DNA of 64,000 bases from Shewanella insulae (lineage in GTDB: Bacteria > Pseudomonadota > Gammaproteobacteria > Enterobacterales > Shewanellaceae), in contig NZ_WRPA01000001.1 in the NCBI RefSeq assembly GCF_009831655.1, positions 1-64,000 on the forward strand, read 5' to 3'. Positions within the stretch are counted from its first letter, which is position 1. Each line of letters starts with the position of its first letter. A program made the position numbers and the translations under genes. Under the pieces are notes generated by a model. That model did not search any database. It saw only the letters and a list, made by a program, of their open reading frames with translations, and was not told the origin of the DNA. Of the stretch, positions 7,688 to 17,316 are shown piece after piece.

Positions 7688-9022
7688 CTATGTGCCTGAA
7701 TGTTTTTGTTTCAGCGCGGTATTGATTTGGGTAACCATTTGAGTGTCCAGTGTATAGCGTCGCATGACAAAGGCAACCGCAATCGAAGCAAGCGCCGGGT
7801 AAAGGGTAAAGCAGAGCAAGATCCCATCCAGGGTCTTCTGGCTTTGCACCGTATCGGCCTCATAACCGTAGGCGGCCAGCAACCAGCCAGCGAGGGCGCC
7901 GCCGATGGCCAGTCCCAGCTTGATGAAGAAGATCACCGAGGAGTACACCAGGCCTGTGGTGCGAACGCCTGTCTTGAATTGGCCATAATCGACCGTGTCG
8001 GCCATCTTGGCCCACAACAGCGGAGTGCCCATATTGATGGTGAAGTTCCAGGCTATATAGAGCACCAAGGCTAGCAGGTATTGTTCACCCGGGACAAACC
8101 AGGCCAGCAGGCACAGGACGGCGGCGATCAGCTGTAGGCCGATATAGGCCTTTACCTTGCAGATCTTGTCGGCGAGCTTCTTTGCTAGCGCCACCCCGAC
8201 TATGTTGCCTATGACGCCGCTGGTGACAAACAGGCTGATCATATCCTCACGGCCGAGGAAGTATTTGACGTAGTAGATGGCCAGGGTGGACTTAAGCACC
8301 AGGCCGGTTAACAGGAAGATGGCCGCCAGCGACAGCACGCGCCATTGATCGTTCGCCCAAAGCGCCTTGGCGGCGGCTTTCATGTTGTCGCTGCCTTCGT
8401 CCTTGCTAAAATCCCGCTCCTTGGTGCCGGCAAAGCAGAGCAAGAACATGATGGTGCCCAGTATGCTCATGGCCAGTATGGTGAGTTGGTAACCCTTAGC
8501 CTTGTCGCCATTGCCGAAGAAATCCACCAGGGGCAGGGTGAGGGAGCTCACCATCAGGCCGCCTAACATGGCAAACACGAAGCGGTAGGACTGCACAGAT
8601 ACCCGCTCGGCCGGATTGGTGGTGAGCGCCGCGCCCAAGGCGCAGTAGGGGATGTTGATTGCCGTGTAGGCCAGCATCAGCAGGGCATAGGTGAGCAGGG
8701 CGTAGATCTCCTTGCCGCTCTCGTTGAAATCAGGTGTGGTAAAGGCCAGTACGCTGATGGCGGCGAAGGGCAGGGCGCACCACAAGAGGTAGGGGCGATA
8801 TCGCCCCCAACGGGTATGGGTGCGATCGGCCAGATAACCCATCAGCGGGTCGGTCACCGCATCCATGATACGCACCGCCAGAAACATGGTGCCGACGAAG
8901 GCGGCGGAGATACCGAAGATGTCGGTATAAAAAAACGTCAGAAACAGCATGACGGTTTGAAATACGATATTGCTGGCGGTATCGCCAAGCCCGTAGGCGA
9001 CTTTCTCTCTAATGCTTAACAT
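7688..9022 (-). CDS. GPH-family sugar:cation symporter
   Basis: This 444-residue inner-membrane protein has about 12 hydrophobic helices. The N-terminal REKVAYGLGDTASNIVFQ and the motif DPLMGYLADRTHTRWGRYRP after helix 2 mark the glycoside-pentoside-hexuronide:cation symporters (MelB/XynB-like). An AGGAGGT site precedes ATG 9022. It lies 15 bases after the GH1 glucosidase gene and 19 bases before the repressor gene, so the three genes probably form one operon transcribed leftwards from the operator near 10518. The likely role is uptake of cellobiose or other beta-glucosides into the cytoplasm, where the GH1 enzyme acts. Confidence 0.9.
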   Translation of the reverse strand: MLSIREKVAYGLGDTASNIVFQTVMLFLTFFYTDIFGISAAFVGTMFLAVRIMDAVTDPLMGYLADRTHTRWGRYRPYLLWCALPFAAISVLAFTTPDFNESGKEIYALLTYALLMLAYTAINIPYCALGAALTTNPAERVSVQSYRFVFAMLGGLMVSSLTLPLVDFFGNGDKAKGYQLTILAMSILGTIMFLLCFAGTKERDFSKDEGSDNMKAAAKALWANDQWRVLSLAAIFLLTGLVLKSTLAIYYVKYFLGREDMISLFVTSGVIGNIVGVALAKKLADKICKVKAYIGLQLIAAVLCLLAWFVPGEQYLLALVLYIAWNFTINMGTPLLWAKMADTVDYGQFKTGVRTTGLVYSSVIFFIKLGLAIGGALAGWLLAAYGYEADTVQSQKTLDGILLCFTLYPALASIAVAFVMRRYTLDTQMVTQINTALKQKHSGT

Positions 9023-9037
9023 GGCGACCTCCTATTA

Positions 9038-10399
9038 TTATTCTTGTTGGCCCAGTGTTTGCCTTTGTGCAAGCAGGCCTTGGTAGGCTTTGGCGCTTGA
9101 TTTAAGGGTACGCTGCTGGGTGAGGTAGTCTACATATACCAGACCGAAGCGTTTACGGTAACCCTCTGCCCATTCGAAATTATCCATCAGGCTCCAGGCA
9201 AAATAGCCCTGAACATCCACACCGGCCTCGATAGCCTGGTGTACGGCCAGCAGGTGAGATTGCAGATAAGCCAGCCGCATGGTGTCGTGGACCTCACCGT
9301 CTTGCATCACATCCTCTTCGGCGGCGCCGTTTTCCGTGATGTAGATGGGTGGTAAGGCGAATTCGCTCGACAGATCTTTGAGTAACTCGGTAAAGGCGTC
9401 CGGGCAGATCTCCCAGTCCATGGCGGTGCGGGGCACGTTGTCGATGCGTACATCCTCAAAGCCTAGCTCACCACCGGCGCGATAGACGTTGCGGGTGTAG
9501 TAGTTGATGCCCAGATAATCCATCTCGGCGGTGATGATATCCATGTCGCCCGGTTGGATCTCGGGTCTCTCCTGCGGGGCGAGCCGATCGATGATCTCTG
9601 GGTAACGGCCCTGCATTAGGGGCATCAGATACCAGAGGTTATGGTATTCGTGCGCCTGACGCGCGGCGTAGGCATCCTCTGCTGAATCGCTATGGGGATA
9701 GGCCGGGCTGAAGTTGAGCACTATGCCCGCCTTGGCATGGGGCGCGAAGCGTCTAAGCTCGGCCATGGCCAGGCCGTGGGCCAGCAGCAGGTGATGGGCC
9801 GCTGTGCGACCTTGGCTGCGGCTCTGGTGACCAGGTGCATGCACGCCGACCTCATATCCCAGGTAGGCGCTGCAGAATGGCTCGTTGAGGGTCGAGTAGG
9901 CGTAGACCCGGTTGCCCAGCTCCTGTGCCACCACGCGGCTGTAGTGGGCGAAGGCATGTGCCGTGTCTCGGTTGAGCCAGCCGCCGTTATCTTCCAGATG
10001 TTGGGGCAGATCCCAGTGATACAGGGTGACGAACACCTTGATATTGCGCACCCGCAATGCGTCCAGCAGGGCGATGTAGAAGTCCATGCCTAGGCGGTTG
10101 ATGCTGCCATCCTGATTGAGTACCCGTCCCCATGAGATCGACAGACGATAGACGTCGACTCCCAGTGAGGCGATCAGCTGTACATCCTCACGCCAGCGAT
10201 TGATATGGTCGCAGGCGACCTTGCCATCGGAGCCATCGGCGATTTTGCCTGGCGTGGCACAGAAGGTGTCCCAGATGTTGGGTAAACGATGCTGATAATC
10301 GCCCTCGATCTGAAATGAAGCGGTGGCGACACCAAACAGAAAATCCTTGTTCATCAGGCGCGAATCTCTCGGCAGGGTAAAAGGTGTTACGTGTGTCAT
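9038..10399 (-). CDS. bglA: family GH1 beta-glucosidase
   Basis: This 453-residue cytoplasmic enzyme hydrolyses beta-glucosides such as cellobiose to glucose. With the start at ATG 10399 (GGGA seven bases upstream) the N-terminal GH1 signature FLFGVATASFQIEG lies at residues 20-33. The acid/base Glu173 is in TLNEPF and the nucleophile Glu356 is in YITENG. The C-terminal aglycone-site motif SLMDNFEWAEGYRKRFGL is intact. A longer reading from 10483 adds a low-complexity N-terminus and is less likely. No signal peptide is present. It is the first gene of the leftward operon with the transporter and repressor. Confidence 0.95.
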   Translation of the reverse strand: MTHVTPFTLPRDSRLMNKDFLFGVATASFQIEGDYQHRLPNIWDTFCATPGKIADGSDGKVACDHINRWREDVQLIASLGVDVYRLSISWGRVLNQDGSINRLGMDFYIALLDALRVRNIKVFVTLYHWDLPQHLEDNGGWLNRDTAHAFAHYSRVVAQELGNRVYAYSTLNEPFCSAYLGYEVGVHAPGHQSRSQGRTAAHHLLLAHGLAMAELRRFAPHAKAGIVLNFSPAYPHSDSAEDAYAARQAHEYHNLWYLMPLMQGRYPEIIDRLAPQERPEIQPGDMDIITAEMDYLGINYYTRNVYRAGGELGFEDVRIDNVPRTAMDWEICPDAFTELLKDLSSEFALPPIYITENGAAEEDVMQDGEVHDTMRLAYLQSHLLAVHQAIEAGVDVQGYFAWSLMDNFEWAEGYRKRFGLVYVDYLTQQRTLKSSAKAYQGLLAQRQTLGQQE

Positions 10400-10517
10400 G
10401 GTGATCCCGTTCCCAAAATCGTTCCCTGTTGTCGGCCTGTTCTGCCGCGCTGTCGAGGTGCTGTCGCGGCCTCTTGCGGTCAAAATAGGTTGACAAAGGT
10501 TAACTCAGTGTTAAAAA

Positions 10518-10531
10518 TGAAAGCGCTTACA
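10518..10531. promoter_or_regulatory. LacI-family operator in the divergent glucosidase/transporter promoter
   Basis: TGAAAGCGCTTACA, identical over 14 bases to the site at 6247-6260. It lies between the divergent GH1 gene and the MFS transporter gene, so one site may control both operons. A TTGACA hexamer is seen on the plus strand at 10491-10496. Confidence 0.8.
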
Positions 10532-10612
10532 TTAATCTAGTGGCAGAAGTCACAAAGGTCAATCACCAATGCGAATTACCTTGTCGCAAGCATAAAAATT
10601 AAAGGAGACAAG

Positions 10613-11863
10613 ATGGCTACTGCACCCAGTCCGAGTGTCGTCACATCACAAGCCGGTAACAAAGACCACTTTGGCTTTGCCCTGGCATCGTTAACGACGC
10701 TGTTCTTCATGTGGGGCTTTATTACCTGCCTCAACGATATTCTGATCCCGCATCTCAAGGCGGTGTTTAACCTCAACTACGCTCAGGCGATGTTGATCCA
10801 GTTCTGTTTCTTCGGCGCCTACTTTCTGGTGTCGGTTCCCGCGGGGGCGCTGGTGAAGCGCCTGGGTTATCAAAAGGGCATAGTGGTGGGGCTGCTGACC
10901 GCTGCCCTGGGCTGTGGTCTCTTCTATCCTGCAGCCGTGTCGGCCACCTACGGCCTGTTCTTGGCGGCGCTGTTTGTGTTGGCGAGCGGCATTACCGTGT
11001 TGCAGGTGGCCGCCAACCCCTATGTGACGGCGCTAGGTCCGGTGGAGACGGCATCGAGTCGACTCACCCTGACCCAGGCCTTTAACTCCCTGGGCACCAC
11101 CATAGCGCCGGCCTTCGGCTCCTTGCTCATTCTCTCTGTGGCCGCCGGCGCCTCTGCCGAGGCAGAAGCCGAAGCGGTGAAGCTTCCTTACTTGCTGCTG
11201 TGCGCCATGCTGGTGGCTCTGGCTCTGGTATTTGCCCTGCTGAAACTGCCCCATATCGACAGCCAGGAGGAGTCGCAACCGGGGGAAGAGGTCGTCAGTG
11301 CCCTAAGCCATCGCCATCTGGTGCTGGGGGCGGTAGGCATCTTCGTCTATGTGGGTGGTGAGGTTGCTATCGGCAGCTTTCTGGTTAACTTCCTTGGTCA
11401 GGCGAGTGTGGCAGCAATGGAGGAAGCCGAGGCGGCCCATTACATCGCCTTCTACTGGGGCGGTGCCATGGTGGGACGTTTCATCGGTGCGGCCGTGATG
11501 CAGAGAGTGCCTGCGGGTAAGGTCTTGGGCTTCAATGCGGCCATGGCGGCATTGCTGGTGGTGATCGCCATGATGAGCCAGGGCATGCTGGCCATGTGGG
11601 CGATTTTGGCCGTCGGCCTGTTTAACTCCATCATGTTCCCGACCATCTTCAGCCTGGCGCTGAAAAACTTAGGCCCGGCCACGGCTCAGGGCAGTGGCAT
11701 TTTGTGTCTTGCTATCGTCGGTGGCGCCGTGGTGCCCCTGGCTCAGGGATTGATCGCCGACGCCGCCGGACTGTCGATCTCCTTCCTGCTGCCTGTGCTC
11801 TGCTATGCCTATATCCTCTTCTATGGCCTTAAGGGAGCTGAGCCTGTGGAGGTGAAACAATGA
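10613..11863 (+). CDS. MFS sugar transporter, FucP/GluP type
   Basis: This 416-residue protein has 12 predicted membrane helices and belongs to the fucose/glucose-galactose:proton symporters. Typical motifs are [19 protein letters not shown] near residue 32, the [14 protein letters not shown] stretch and [15 protein letters not shown]. An AAGGAGA site lies seven bases before ATG 10613. The stop codon overlaps the start of the GH3 gene (ATGA), showing translational coupling. In this cluster it most likely imports glucose released in the periplasm by the GH3 enzyme, while the GPH transporter handles uncleaved glucosides. Confidence 0.9.
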   Translation: MATAPSPSVVTSQAGNKDHFGFALASLTTLFFMWGFITCLNDILIPHLKAVFNLNYAQAMLIQFCFFGAYFLVSVPAGALVKRLGYQKGIVVGLLTAALGCGLFYPAAVSATYGLFLAALFVLASGITVLQVAANPYVTALGPVETASSRLTLTQAFNSLGTTIAPAFGSLLILSVAAGASAEAEAEAVKLPYLLLCAMLVALALVFALLKLPHIDSQEESQPGEEVVSALSHRHLVLGAVGIFVYVGGEVAIGSFLVNFLGQASVAAMEEAEAAHYIAFYWGGAMVGRFIGAAVMQRVPAGKVLGFNAAMAALLVVIAMMSQGMLAMWAILAVGLFNSIMFPTIFSLALKNLGPATAQGSGILCLAIVGGAVVPLAQGLIADAAGLSISFLLPVLCYAYILFYGLKGAEPVEVKQ

Positions 11864-14433
11864 AGCTGCCCGTTTTAGCCCAGCCAGTTTTAGACCTGCC
11901 GGTAAGGGCCTTGTCCTATGCGGCGCTGGCGTTGACCTGGTTATCGGCGGGCGCCCAGGCGAGCGAACGAGAACCTGCTCGAGAAGTGACTCGCTGGCCA
12001 GCCAGTGTCTATAAGGTTAGCGCCGATCCCTCGCTGGAGGCCAGGGTCGACAGTTTGCTTGCCGGGATGACCCTTGAGCAGAAGGTGGCGCAAGTTATTC
12101 AGCCCGAGATCCGCGACTTTAGCGTGGAAGATATGCGCCGTATCGGCTTTGGCTCCTACCTCAACGGTGGGGGCTCGTTTCCCGGCAATAACAGCCGGGC
12201 GAGCGCCAGCGACTGGGTGGCCCTAGCCGATGCCATGTATCAAGCGGCGATGGATACCAGTCAAGATGGCGTAGCCATTCCCCCCCTGTGGGGCACAGAT
12301 GCCGTGCATGGTCACGGCAATGTCTTCGGCGCGACCCTGTTCCCCCACAACATGAGTCTGGGGGCGACTCGCAACCCAGAGCTGATTAAGGCGATAGCCG
12401 CCGCAACCGCCAAGGAGGTTCGCGCGACGGGCATAGATTGGGTGTTCGCACCGACTGTGGCCAATGTCGAGAACCTGCGTTGGGGGCGCAGCTATGAAGG
12501 CTATGCCAGAGATCCTGCCCTTATCGAGTCCTATGCCGAAGCCTTCGTTGAGGGAATGCAGGGACAGGGCGAGACCTGGCTCAAGGGCGCCCACACGATC
12601 GCCACCGCCAAGCATTTTATCGCCGATGGTGGCACCCAAGGGGGTGATGATCGCGGCGATGCCCAGTTCGATGAGCAGACCCTGATCGCCCGCCATGGAC
12701 AGGGGTATGTCGGCGCGCTGGCCCAAGGGGTTCAGACTGTGATGGCTTCTTTTAACAGCTGGAACGGTGAAAAGCTACACGGCAGCGAATACCTACTCAC
12801 CCAAGTGTTAAAAAAACGCATGGGGTTTGACGGTGTTGTGGTCGGCGACTGGTTGGGGCACGCCTTCGTGCCAGGTTGCAGCGGCGAGCGCTGCGCCGCA
12901 GCCATCAATGCCGGGGTGGATATACTGATGGCACCTGGGGATAGCTGGCGTAGCCTGTATCCCAACACCATCGCTGATGTGCGCGAAGGCGCGCTGCCCA
13001 TGGCACGACTGGACGATGCCGTCAGGCGGATCTTGCGGGTGAAGCTGAGAGCTGGTCTGTTTGATGGCAAGGCGCCATCGGCAAGACCCTTTGCGGCGCA
13101 GCAGGCCCTGATCGGTCATCCAGCGCACAGGGCGCTGGCGCGCCGGGCCGTTGCCGAGTCTTTGGTGCTGCTGAAAAACAACAAGGTCGGCGAGTCGCCC
13201 ATCTTGCCTATCTCATCCAAGGCTAAGGTGCTGGTGATAGGCCAGGGCGCCGACAACATTGGCCAGCAGGCCGGTGGCTGGAGCATGACCTGGCAGGGCA
13301 CGGAAGTGACCAATGCCGACTTCCCCGGTGCGACCAGCATCTTTGCCGGCATCGCCGCGGCCATCCAGGCCGGGGGCGGTGAGGCGCGGCTGAGTGTCGA
13401 TGGCAGCATTCCCGATGGTTTCAAGCCGGATCTGGTGGTGGCCGTGTATGGCGAGACGCCTTACGCCGAGGGCAACGGCGATCTGGATAATCTCGAATTT
13501 CAGCGCGGCGATAAGCAGGCGCTGGCCATGTTAGCAAGCATCAAGGCGCAAGGCTTGCCTCTGGTGTCTGTGTTGCTGTCTGGCAGACCTTTATGGGTCA
13601 ATCCCGAGCTTAATCTTTCTGATGCCTTCGTGGCCGCCTGGTTACCGGGTAGCGAGGGGGCTGGGGTGAGCGATGTGCTGATTGGCGATGCTCAGGGTAA
13701 GCCAAGACAGGACTTTGTCGGTCGTCTGCCATTTCCTTGGCCGGCCAAGCCAGATGGTGATGGTGCGGCGGACCAAGCGCGCGACGCAACACTGTTCGCC
13801 CTGTGGCAGGGATTCGATTACCGGCAGGATGCTCGCCTTGCGCAACTGGATGAGTCCAGCGGCGATAGTGGCTTAGCCTCACGCCTGAGCATATTCGACA
13901 AGGCGGTGAAGGCCCCCTGGCATCTGGCCGTGGGTGATGATGGTGCCATGCACAGGGTAGGTGCAGGCATATGGCAGCATGAGGGCTGGGCGGTGAGAAG
14001 CATCAACCGCGAGGTGCAGGAAGATGCGCGTCAGTTCAGTTTCAGCGCCGCCGGTCATCTGGCCTTCAGAGACGATTTCCCCATGGATCTGAGGCGCTTC
14101 GCCAACCAAGACGCGGTACTGAGCTTCGACATGGCACTGGAGCACAAGCCAAGCGTTGCCAAGCTTTCTATGGTCTGTGATGGGCATTGTGGTCGCAGTC
14201 TGGATCTTAGCAAGGCGCTGCTGGCCGACGGAAAGTGGCATAGCTACCGGGTGCCGCTGGCCTGCTTCGACTTAGGCGTCAAGGAGCTGTCTAGGGTGTT
14301 TAGCCCCATGACGCTGACGCTGGGCGCCGGAGACAGCATCAAGCTGGCGAATGTGGCGATTGACGAGCAGCAAGGTCTGATTCAGCAAGAGGGCCAGCAG
14401 CAAAGCCGTCTTATCTCATGCCAGCGTAACTAG
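11860..14433 (+). CDS. exported family GH3 beta-glucosidase/exo-glucanase
   Basis: This 857-residue enzyme starts with a signal peptide (about residues 1-35, ending GAQAS), so it acts in the periplasm or at the outer membrane. The GH3 TIM-barrel follows, with [12 protein letters not shown] near 144, AKHFIADGG near 250 and the nucleophile Asp330 in VVGDWLG. The alpha/beta sandwich domain spans roughly 420-620. The C-terminal ~200 residues resemble the extra beta-rich domain of marine ExoP-type exo-1,3/1,4-beta-glucanases. Its start overlaps the transporter stop. It releases glucose from beta-glucan oligosaccharides arriving through the TonB receptor. Linkage preference (1,3 or 1,4) is not readable. 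Confidence 0.92.
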   Translation: MKLPVLAQPVLDLPVRALSYAALALTWLSAGAQASEREPAREVTRWPASVYKVSADPSLEARVDSLLAGMTLEQKVAQVIQPEIRDFSVEDMRRIGFGSYLNGGGSFPGNNSRASASDWVALADAMYQAAMDTSQDGVAIPPLWGTDAVHGHGNVFGATLFPHNMSLGATRNPELIKAIAAATAKEVRATGIDWVFAPTVANVENLRWGRSYEGYARDPALIESYAEAFVEGMQGQGETWLKGAHTIATAKHFIADGGTQGGDDRGDAQFDEQTLIARHGQGYVGALAQGVQTVMASFNSWNGEKLHGSEYLLTQVLKKRMGFDGVVVGDWLGHAFVPGCSGERCAAAINAGVDILMAPGDSWRSLYPNTIADVREGALPMARLDDAVRRILRVKLRAGLFDGKAPSARPFAAQQALIGHPAHRALARRAVAESLVLLKNNKVGESPILPISSKAKVLVIGQGADNIGQQAGGWSMTWQGTEVTNADFPGATSIFAGIAAAIQAGGGEARLSVDGSIPDGFKPDLVVAVYGETPYAEGNGDLDNLEFQRGDKQALAMLASIKAQGLPLVSVLLSGRPLWVNPELNLSDAFVAAWLPGSEGAGVSDVLIGDAQGKPRQDFVGRLPFPWPAKPDGDGAADQARDATLFALWQGFDYRQDARLAQLDESSGDSGLASRLSIFDKAVKAPWHLAVGDDGAMHRVGAGIWQHEGWAVRSINREVQEDARQFSFSAAGHLAFRDDFPMDLRRFANQDAVLSFDMALEHKPSVAKLSMVCDGHCGRSLDLSKALLADGKWHSYRVPLACFDLGVKELSRVFSPMTLTLGAGDSIKLANVAIDEQQGLIQQEGQQQSRLISCQRN

Positions 14434-14471
14434 GCCTTAACGACAACAAATTAGAGATATTGGAGAGCAGT

Positions 14472-15404
14472 ATGTTTCGCATCGGGATAGATTTGGGCGG
14501 CACCAAGATCGAGCTAGTCACCCTTAACAGCAGTGGTGAAGAGGTGTTTCGCCGCCGGGTGCCGACCCCCAGAGGCTACAAGGCAACCCTGGATGCCATC
14601 GCCGAGTTAGTGCGCGAGTCTGAGCGTCATACGGGTCAGCTCGCCAGCATAGGCATAGGTATTCCAGGCGTGGTGTCATCTGTGAGTGGCCGGGTTAAAA
14701 ATTCGAATGCTATCTGGCTCAACGGCCAGCCTATGGACAAGGATCTCTCGGCCATGCTGGATCGCGAGGTGCGCATCGCCAATGATGCCAACTGTTTCGC
14801 CCTGTCAGAGGCGGTCGATGGTGCGGCGGCGGGCAAGGCCGTGGTGTTTGGAGCCATCCTGGGCACGGGCTGCGGCGCCGGAATCGCCATCGCCCAGAAG
14901 GTACATGGTGGCGGCAACGGCATCGGCGGCGAGTGGGGCCACAACCCCTTGCCTTGGATGACGGCCGAGGAATTTAATTCCACCCGCTGCTTCTGCGGTA
15001 ATGCCGACTGCATCGAGACCTTTGTCTCTGGCACCGGGTTTGTGCGGGATTTTCGCGCCCATGGTGGCGAGGCGGCCAGCGGCATAGAGATAGTCCAGCT
15101 GATGGAGCAGGGGGATGATCTGGCCGAGGCGGCGTTCGGTCGCTTCATCGATCGCTTGGCCCGGGCGCTGGCCCATGTGATCAATCTACTGGATCCCGAT
15201 GTGATTGTGCTGGGCGGCGGCGTATCGAATATCGATCTGATTTACGAGTTTCTGCCGGCGCTTCTGCCTAAATATGTGCTTGGCGGCGAGTGCGCCACGG
15301 CAGTGGTTAAGAATCACCATGGCGCCTCATCGGGTGTGCGCGGCGCGGCGTGGCTCTGGGCGCCCGGCGAGCATGCTGCTCTGCCTGTGCTGACGGAGGT
15401 GTGA
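14472..15404 (+). CDS. ROK-family sugar kinase (glucokinase/fructokinase type)
   Basis: This 310-residue kinase phosphorylates a hexose with ATP. ATG 14472 has GGAG upstream; a TTG at 14460 would add four residues. The phosphate motif RIGIDLGGTKIELV opens the protein and ILGTGCGAGIAI lies mid-protein. The ROK zinc region runs from GHNPLPW to CFCGNADCIETFVSGTGF, which supplies the His and Cys ligands. This pattern is that of the Mak/NagK-like ROK subgroup. It is the last gene of the rightward operon after the transporter and GH3 enzyme, so glucose is the likely substrate. Confidence 0.9.
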   Translation: MFRIGIDLGGTKIELVTLNSSGEEVFRRRVPTPRGYKATLDAIAELVRESERHTGQLASIGIGIPGVVSSVSGRVKNSNAIWLNGQPMDKDLSAMLDREVRIANDANCFALSEAVDGAAAGKAVVFGAILGTGCGAGIAIAQKVHGGGNGIGGEWGHNPLPWMTAEEFNSTRCFCGNADCIETFVSGTGFVRDFRAHGGEAASGIEIVQLMEQGDDLAEAAFGRFIDRLARALAHVINLLDPDVIVLGGGVSNIDLIYEFLPALLPKYVLGGECATAVVKNHHGASSGVRGAAWLWAPGEHAALPVLTEV

Positions 15405-15429
15405 TAGGTCCTATTTTTCTGTCTGTATT

Positions 15430-15504
15430 GCCTCATGGATGAGGCCCTTTTGTACTTGTGTTTTTGGCGCCCGATCGGTTCGATTGAGGCGTCTTTTTTT
15501 TATT
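15430..15504 (+). terminator. terminator region after the sugar kinase gene
   Basis: A perfect hairpin GCCTCAT / ATGAGGC at 15430-15445 is followed by CCTTTTG. A second, weaker GC-rich stem starting GGCGCC leads into an eight-base T run near 15497. Together they probably end the glucoside operon. Confidence 0.6.
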
Positions 15505-15599
15505 TTGCATGCCTTAAATGTGAATCAGACGTTGTAAGTTTTTCGGCCGCTGGGCAGAATGACGCTTTGGCTTTGGCGCATGATGATTTGGGGGAGTGA

Positions 15600-16496
15600 G
15601 TGGCCAATTTAATGTTATTGCTGGCGGCGGCCATCTGGGGTTTTGGTTTTGTGGCGCAGCGCCTGGGAATGGAGAGCCTGGAGCCCTTTGCTTTTAACGG
15701 CCTGCGCTTCGTGATTGGCGCCCTGAGCCTGTTGCCGCTCATCTGGTTCCTGCAGCGTCGGGGCAGGCTAAAGGGGGTGAAGGATAGCGGTTTTCTACCA
15801 AGGGCGCTGCTCGGTTCATCGGTATGTGGCGGCATCCTCTTCATCGCCGCCTCCTTTCAACAGGTGGGTCTGCTTTACACCACGGCGGCGAATGCCGGGT
15901 TTATCACCGGGCTCTACATAGTGCTGGTGCCCGTGTTGGGCTTGCTGCTGAAACACAGTACTGGCAGCAATACCTGGATTGGCTGCGCCGTGGCCGCGGT
16001 GGGCCTCTACTTCTTAAGCGTGGGCGAGAATTTTTCAGTCACCTATGGCGACGGTCTGCAACTCATCGGCGCGCTCTTCTGGGCCATGCATATTCTGGCG
16101 GTGGACCATTTTACCTCCCGGGTTGCCCCCGTGGTATTGGCCTGCGGCCAGTTTTTGGTCTGTGCCTTGGCAAGCTTCCTGGTCTCGCTGGTGCTGGAAA
16201 CCACCACTATGGCAGGTGTTCAAGAGGCCTGGGCGGCCCTGGCCTATGCGGGCCTAGTGTCGGTAGGCGTGGCTTATACCCTGCAGGTGCTGGCGCAGAA
16301 ACATGCCCATCCCGCCCATGCGGCCATCATCTTGAGCTTGGAAACTGTATTTGCCGCTATCGGCGGTATCCTGTTTCTGGGGGAGAGCCTGTCGGGGAGG
16401 GCGCTGTTTGGCTGCGCTTTGATGTTGCTGGGGATGTTGATAAGTCAGCTACCGCTGCGCTATCTAGTGAAATCCAGGCAAGAAAAAGCGGCATAA
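15600..16496 (+). CDS. EamA/DMT-family exporter
   Basis: This 298-residue inner-membrane protein has about ten hydrophobic helices in two EamA halves. The first half begins LMLLLAAAIWGFGFVAQRLG, and the second half has the GALFWAMHILAVDHFTSR segment and ends with LSLETVFAAIGGILFLGE, the usual C-terminal EamA motif. Start GTG 15600 overlaps a GGGGGAG site region. The substrate is unknown; relatives export amino acids or metabolites. It is transcribed alone, with a terminator over its stop codon. Confidence 0.85.
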   Translation: MANLMLLLAAAIWGFGFVAQRLGMESLEPFAFNGLRFVIGALSLLPLIWFLQRRGRLKGVKDSGFLPRALLGSSVCGGILFIAASFQQVGLLYTTAANAGFITGLYIVLVPVLGLLLKHSTGSNTWIGCAVAAVGLYFLSVGENFSVTYGDGLQLIGALFWAMHILAVDHFTSRVAPVVLACGQFLVCALASFLVSLVLETTTMAGVQEAWAALAYAGLVSVGVAYTLQVLAQKHAHPAHAAIILSLETVFAAIGGILFLGESLSGRALFGCALMLLGMLISQLPLRYLVKSRQEKAA

Positions 16497-16510
16497 TTGC
16501 CGCTTTTTCT
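16480..16510. terminator. bidirectional terminator between the exporter and gcvR-like genes
   Basis: AAAAAGCGGC / GCCGCTTTTT with a six-base loop. The exporter stop codon lies inside the hairpin. The A run on one side and T run on the other allow it to serve the convergent minus-strand gene too. Confidence 0.9.
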
Positions 16511-16539
16511 TGGGCTACTCATAAACTATTACACTCTGA

Positions 16540-17037
16540 CTAATCGACGATATCCAGCACCACGTCGTCGCCTATGGTGTAGAGAGCCTGGGTGAGTCGC
16601 TGCTCGGCGGCCTCATCTTTTACGCTAAGGCTAAAGTTGGCGCGAAACAGGGCGACCCCCGTGTGGCTGGCGGTCTCGTAATGGGTGGAGAGACGCTCGA
16701 TGTTGGCACCCAGCTCATTGATCTTATTTGAGATATCATGTACCAGACCGGGTCTGTCGTAGGCCACCAGAGAGTAGCGTCGTATGGTCTGCGGCGCCTG
16801 GGCCTTGCGGGTCTTGGCGTAGGTGAGGGTGAGGCCTTCGATGCATTCCAGATTTTCCAGCAGTGTGTCCCAGTTGGCGGCGGGGACTTCCAGCAGCAAG
16901 ATGGCGGCGAAGATGCCGTCGATATGGCGCAGCTCAGAGTCGAGCCAGTTACCGCCGTGGCGGCTCACGCTGTGGGCAATCTGTTCGACCAATCCCGGTT
17001 TATCGGCGACTTGCAGGGTAACTAAATATCGTAACAT
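16540..17037 (-). CDS. gcvR: GcvR-like ACT-domain regulator
   Basis: This 165-residue protein consists of two ACT domains: residues 1-75 (YLVTLQVADKPGLVEQIAHSV) and 85-165 (RRYSLVAYDRPGLVHDISNKI). This is the architecture of GcvR, the glycine-responsive regulator that sequesters GcvA and so represses the glycine cleavage operon. No DNA-binding or catalytic domain is present. The gene is divergent from pstC. Other double-ACT proteins exist, so the symbol is by resemblance. Confidence 0.75.
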   Translation of the reverse strand: MLRYLVTLQVADKPGLVEQIAHSVSRHGGNWLDSELRHIDGIFAAILLLEVPAANWDTLLENLECIEGLTLTYAKTRKAQAPQTIRRYSLVAYDRPGLVHDISNKINELGANIERLSTHYETASHTGVALFRANFSLSVKDEAAEQRLTQALYTIGDDVVLDIVD

Positions 17038-17178
17038 TTCGCATAGGCTCCATCAGTTGGTTGAGTGCAGTATCGCCACGCCCCCAGAAAGGGGGCGGTT
17101 GAATCAATTTCCGGCATTAACAATATGAAAAGCGACTGAAAAAGTTAAACAAGCTCCTATAATGATGACATTTTCTGT

Positions 17179-17212
17179 CTGTAACATTAGTGTCATCTTT
17201 GCGTCATATAAT
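17179..17212 (+). promoter_or_regulatory. Pho box and -10 element upstream of pstC
   Basis: Successive 11-bp units CTGTAACATTA, GTGTCATCTTT and GCGTCATATAA match the PhoB direct-repeat pattern (CTGTCAT plus four bases). TATAAT at 17207-17212 lies ten bases after the core of the first two units, the usual spacing for PhoB-activated promoters lacking a -35 box. Confidence 0.8.
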
Positions 17213-17316
17213 CCCGACTGTCAGAAAAAGGGCTTGCCTCGATTCACTATAGTTAACATAGCAGAAACGACAATCCCAGCGAAAACTCTACTGAACAAAA
17301 ATTAACGAGGTTCTTA

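Noticed and set aside
15824..16543. A 239-residue frame overlapping the EamA exporter
   Set aside because: It lies wholly within another frame of a clear membrane protein gene and has no recognisable domain.
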